Source of the DNA: EW11 sp035765635
GTDB lineage: Bacteria; Verrucomicrobiota; Verrucomicrobiia; Opitutales; Opitutaceae
Direction of reading: 5' to 3'
NCBI GenBank assembly: GCA_035765635.1
Contig: DASTWZ010000012.1
Location: 36,784 to 100,783 of the forward strand
Length of the DNA: 64,000 bases
Each line of letters starts with the position of its first letter. The stretch's first letter is position 1. Below, piece by piece: positions 61,446 to 64,000 of this stretch. The notes under the pieces were generated by a model, which saw only the letters and a list, made by a program, of their open reading frames with translations, ran no database searches and was not told where the DNA came from. The position numbers and the translations under genes were made by a program.

Positions 61446-63650
61446 TCAGAATTGATAGCGAACGGAGGCGAGAAGGGTACGGCCGGCAGCAGGCTGAACC
61501 ATCGTGCTGTTGCTCGTCGCGTAATAGTAAGTGCGATCGAACGCGTTCTTCAGATTGATCTGAAACTTCCACGCTCCGAGTGAATAATATGTCGTGGCAT
61601 CGAACTGAACATACGAGGGCAGGGTGCCGGAATTGGCATCATCGACTGCGACCCGGCTCGCGGCAAACACGCCGCCGCCGAGTCCCAGCCCTTTGAGCGC
61701 TCCCGAGCGAAATTCATAGACCGTGAAAAGCCCTCCAGCATTTGTCGGGACGCCGGTGCGGCGATTGCCGACATTCAGATTGTTTGGCGCTGAGGTGATC
61801 TTCGCGCTGGTGTGACTCATCTGGGCCGTTAGGCGCCATCCGGGAAGAATTTCTCCCGATGCTTCCAGTTCGATCCCGCGGCTCCGCTGGCTGCCGGAGT
61901 TGATCGAATAAAGCGGATTGTTCGGATCGGCGCCGACCACGTCGTTCTTTTCGATTTCAAAAACCGCCGCCGTGGCAGTCAGGCGCGAGTCCAGCCATTC
62001 TTTTTTCGCGCCGAGCTCGTATTGGCGGGAGCTTTCCGGATCGAGCGGCGCGCCGGTCGCCGTCGGAGAAGCGAAGGCGTTCAGGAAAACATTCTTCGAC
62101 TCCGCGTAGCTGAAGTAGAGCGAGAGCGTTTGTAGTGGCTTCACCACTACACCGGCCGTCGGGCTGAAATCCGAAAGCCGCTGTTTGCCGACACTATTGG
62201 TGAAGGGAGTGCCGGGATCGGGATAGTTCAGCGAGTAGTTCGAGCGAAACCATTCCATGCGCCCGCCGGCCGAGAGGAAAATTTTGTCGCCGATAGAAAG
62301 CCGATCGATGGCGGCGACTGAATACACGTTGGCCGCGACGTCCGAGTATTCGTTGAGCTTGAGCGGAAAGTCGGGAAACGGCAGGAGGGGAAGCGGCGCG
62401 TAGCCGACGTAAACCGGATCGTAGGGATTGATCGAGACCTGCGAGCCGAGGATGCGGTGATGATTCTGGGTTTGGCGCTCGAATTCGCCGGAGAGCAGGA
62501 GCTGGTTGCGAATGCGGAAACGTCCGGAATCGCTCAGATTCGCGGCGAGCGTTTGATCGATGCGCGCGGTGAAATTTTCGTCGAGGTGATCGTTGATCGA
62601 GACAGCCCGCGCGATGTCTTTCGTCACTGGATCCTGAAGGGGACCAGCAAAATTATAGAGAAGAAAATAGTTTCCCACTTCGGTGGAATGGCGGCCATGC
62701 ACGGAGACGGTCGTGACGGCATTCTCGCTCCAGCGATGTTCGAGTTGGGCGATGCCCCTCGAGGTTTTGTGAGTGAATTCGGTGAAGCCGGGTTCGCCGA
62801 GATATTGATCGCGCGGCACGCCCGGGAGCACAGCGCCGTCGAGATATGGCAAACCTGGATTGGTGGAGCGATCATCGTGGGAATATTCGCCGCGCACCGT
62901 CAGCGTGGTAGCGGGGTCGACCTGCCATTTGGTCGCGAGGGCAACGAACGTTCTTTCGCCGTGCATTTCGTTGATGAACGAATCGGCGTTTTCATAAGCC
63001 GCGTCCAATCGCAGCGCGACGCGGTCAGGAAGGAGATTCCAGTTTCCTCCAATCTGGCTGCGATAGAAACTGTCGCTGCCGACGCTTTGTTGAACTTCCG
63101 CGGTGTTTTCGAACGTTGCGGATTTCGTGATGTAGTTGACCACTCCGCCGGGCTCGCCGCGTCCATAGAGAATGCCCGCGGGTCCCTTCAGAAATTCAAT
63201 GCGATCGATATTCGCCATGTCGGTCGGCCCCGTGGCGGTCAGGCCAACGTTCGCGGCGGTGCCGGCGCGAAATCCGTCTTTGATCAAATCGGTCTGCTGA
63301 AAACCGCGCAGCAAGAACGTCTCGCCGGCGCCGATGTAGGAGCCCGAGCGCGTCGTGCCCGCGACATTTTGCAGTGCCTCCTGTGGGTCGAGAATCGCCC
63401 GATCGGCGATCATCTGCGCGGTCACGATCTGGACGGAACGTGGCGAATCGAGCACTGGTTCGGGAAAGCGGGAGCCTACCGTGGCGACGGCGACGTTGTA
63501 GGCGCTTTTATCGACTTGGCCGACCACCTCGATGGTGGAGAGCTTGACCACCTCCGGATCGGCCGCGCGGTCGGCGGCGGGCGTTTGGGCCAATGCGAAA
63601 GGGTTGAAGAGAAGCGCGGCGAGGACTGTGCCGCAGGTTTTCATTTTCAT
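61446..63650 (-). CDS. TonB-dependent siderophore receptor
   Basis: The 734-residue receptor has a signal peptide (MKMKTCGTVLAALLFNPFALAQ) and a plug domain with VVGQVDKSAYNVAVATVGSRF, PRSVQIVTAQMI, FLLRGFQQTDLIKDGFRAG and RIEFLKGPAGILYGRGEPGGVVNYI. These are FhuA/FpvA-type siderophore-receptor motifs. The barrel ends LLASVRYQF. It would import ferric siderophore using TonB. It is the first of three genes (receptor, PepSY reductase, 73-residue membrane protein) on the minus strand, behind a Fur-box-like palindrome. There is no signalling domain, so control is probably by iron alone. Confidence 0.92.
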   Translation of the reverse strand: MKMKTCGTVLAALLFNPFALAQTPAADRAADPEVVKLSTIEVVGQVDKSAYNVAVATVGSRFPEPVLDSPRSVQIVTAQMIADRAILDPQEALQNVAGTTRSGSYIGAGETFLLRGFQQTDLIKDGFRAGTAANVGLTATGPTDMANIDRIEFLKGPAGILYGRGEPGGVVNYITKSATFENTAEVQQSVGSDSFYRSQIGGNWNLLPDRVALRLDAAYENADSFINEMHGERTFVALATKWQVDPATTLTVRGEYSHDDRSTNPGLPYLDGAVLPGVPRDQYLGEPGFTEFTHKTSRGIAQLEHRWSENAVTTVSVHGRHSTEVGNYFLLYNFAGPLQDPVTKDIARAVSINDHLDENFTARIDQTLAANLSDSGRFRIRNQLLLSGEFERQTQNHHRILGSQVSINPYDPVYVGYAPLPLLPFPDFPLKLNEYSDVAANVYSVAAIDRLSIGDKIFLSAGGRMEWFRSNYSLNYPDPGTPFTNSVGKQRLSDFSPTAGVVVKPLQTLSLYFSYAESKNVFLNAFASPTATGAPLDPESSRQYELGAKKEWLDSRLTATAAVFEIEKNDVVGADPNNPLYSINSGSQRSRGIELEASGEILPGWRLTAQMSHTSAKITSAPNNLNVGNRRTGVPTNAGGLFTVYEFRSGALKGLGLGGGVFAASRVAVDDANSGTLPSYVQFDATTYYSLGAWKFQINLKNAFDRTYYYATSNSTMVQPAAGRTLLASVRYQF

Positions 63651-63774
63651 GACGATTTCCGGTGAAGCGTAATAAACGGCGAACAGAGACCGGCTTACCC
63701 AAAAACAAGTCGGGCAGCGTCGATTCGCGCTTCGTCACGAGATCAAGTCTCATTTTGGATCTGTCAATAGAGAT

Positions 63775-63789
63775 TGAGACCCGTTCTCA
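63775..63789. promoter_or_regulatory. Fur-box-like palindrome upstream of the siderophore receptor
   Basis: TGAGA-CCCGT-TCTCA is a perfect inverted repeat followed by TTAAAT. It resembles half-sites of Fur-like operators (TGAnAAT...ATTnTCA). A TTGACA box on the minus strand (63767-63762) is next to it, so a bound repressor would block this promoter. Iron control is an inference. Confidence 0.5.
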
Positions 63790-63920
63790 TTAAATATGCT
63801 TATAACGGAGCCAATTAGGCAAACGGCTAGGCTCTGTGGGTAGGTAAGCGCATGACCGGCCTCAGTGGGTAGATGCCATGAAGCCGACAAGCGGAGCAAG
63901 AGGCTCCAACTTGTCGGCCT
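63790..63920. other. Gene-free stretch with a long hairpin near the right edge
   Basis: No gene was found up to the ATG at 63921. GCCGACAAG (63883-63891) pairs with CTTGTCGGC (63910-63918). Inside it GGAGC (63893-63897) pairs with GCTCC (63903-63907) around a 5-base loop. The stem of 14 pairs ends two bases before an open frame. Two similar stretches, GTGGGTAGGTAAGCGCATG and GTGGGTAGATGCCATG, lie just before it. Confidence 0.5.
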
Positions 63921-64000
63921 ATGATAAACACTAACGTTGAAAAGGTACTCGGGCGACTGCTCGGGTCAAAGTCAGAAACGATCAAGGTAGGATGTGACAT
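63921..64000 (+). CDS. Open reading frame entering the window edge (partial, unknown)
   Basis: The frame ATG ATA AAC ACT ... runs open to the end of the window for 26 codons (start MINTNVEKVLGRLLGSKSET). It is AT-rich compared with the receptor gene. There is no known domain in this fragment, and the ATG comes directly behind a long hairpin with no Shine-Dalgarno sequence of its own. It may belong to a mobile element or to an ordinary gene; it may equally be a chance opening. Confidence 0.35.
   Translation, partial: MINTNVEKVLGRLLGSKSETIKVGCD

Overview
The window looks like a chromosomal segment of a GC-rich, Gram-negative bacterium of the Verrucomicrobiota, most likely the Opitutaceae. This is an inference. 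It rests on TonB-dependent receptors with no SusD partner, a PadR plus duplicated-permease (ADOP) cassette, several glycoside hydrolases under a XylR-type regulator, an FG-GAP/ASPIC giant secreted protein, and short GC-rich dispersed repeats. No rRNA, CRISPR array or complete insertion sequence was seen.

Layout. 1-5.0 kb: the end of an aldo/keto reductase, a hybrid sensor kinase, and a PadR regulator overlapping a secreted TIM-barrel hydrolase. 5.3-9.3 kb: a polyamine-type ABC importer (order potC-potD-potB-potA). 9.4-11.1 kb: a toxin-antitoxin-like pair (HTH plus ImmA/IrrE protease, then a PIN protein). 11.1-13.7 kb: a secreted alpha/beta hydrolase split by one in-frame amber codon just after its nucleophile motif. 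13.9-18.7 kb: a TonB receptor and a class II (B12-dependent) ribonucleotide reductase. 18.7-23.0 kb: a PadR regulator with two palindromic operators, an ADOP permease and an amidohydrolase. 23.0-25.0 kb: a visibly AT-richer two-gene island encoding a PD-(D/E)xK-like protein and a DnaB/RecA-like protein, both with apparently degenerate active sites; this is the best candidate for an undescribed system. 25.0-25.7 kb: repeats. 25.7-28.5 kb: a secreted propeller protein with a long Ala/Lys tail, and Dps.

28.8-34.5 kb is a heavy-metal efflux operon (MauE-like protein, Cys-rich secreted protein, CzcC, CzcA) with no CzcB adaptor. A repeat and a tRNA with anticodon CAU (probably Ile2) follow. 35.0-61 kb is rich in carbohydrate genes: GH36 alpha-galactosidase, a GH11-like xylanase, a large TonB receptor, a NarL-type two-component system whose sensor has a propeller and Y_Y_Y domain, a XylR-type regulator with a perfect palindromic operator, and two GH43 enzymes. 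Together they suggest xylan or arabinoxylan use: secreted GH11 cuts the chain, the receptor imports oligomers, and GH43 and GH36 enzymes trim side chains and ends. Also here are two tandem paralogues of unknown function, a small hydrolase, a GT-C-like membrane protein and a 13-repeat FG-GAP/ASPIC protein. 60.0-63.7 kb is an iron-uptake operon (siderophore receptor, PepSY reductase, 73-residue membrane protein) behind a Fur-box-like palindrome. The last 300 bases hold a long hairpin followed by an open reading frame that runs off the edge.

Start codons were chosen by signal peptides, domain starts, overlaps and operator positions. Several reading frames open further upstream than the start given.
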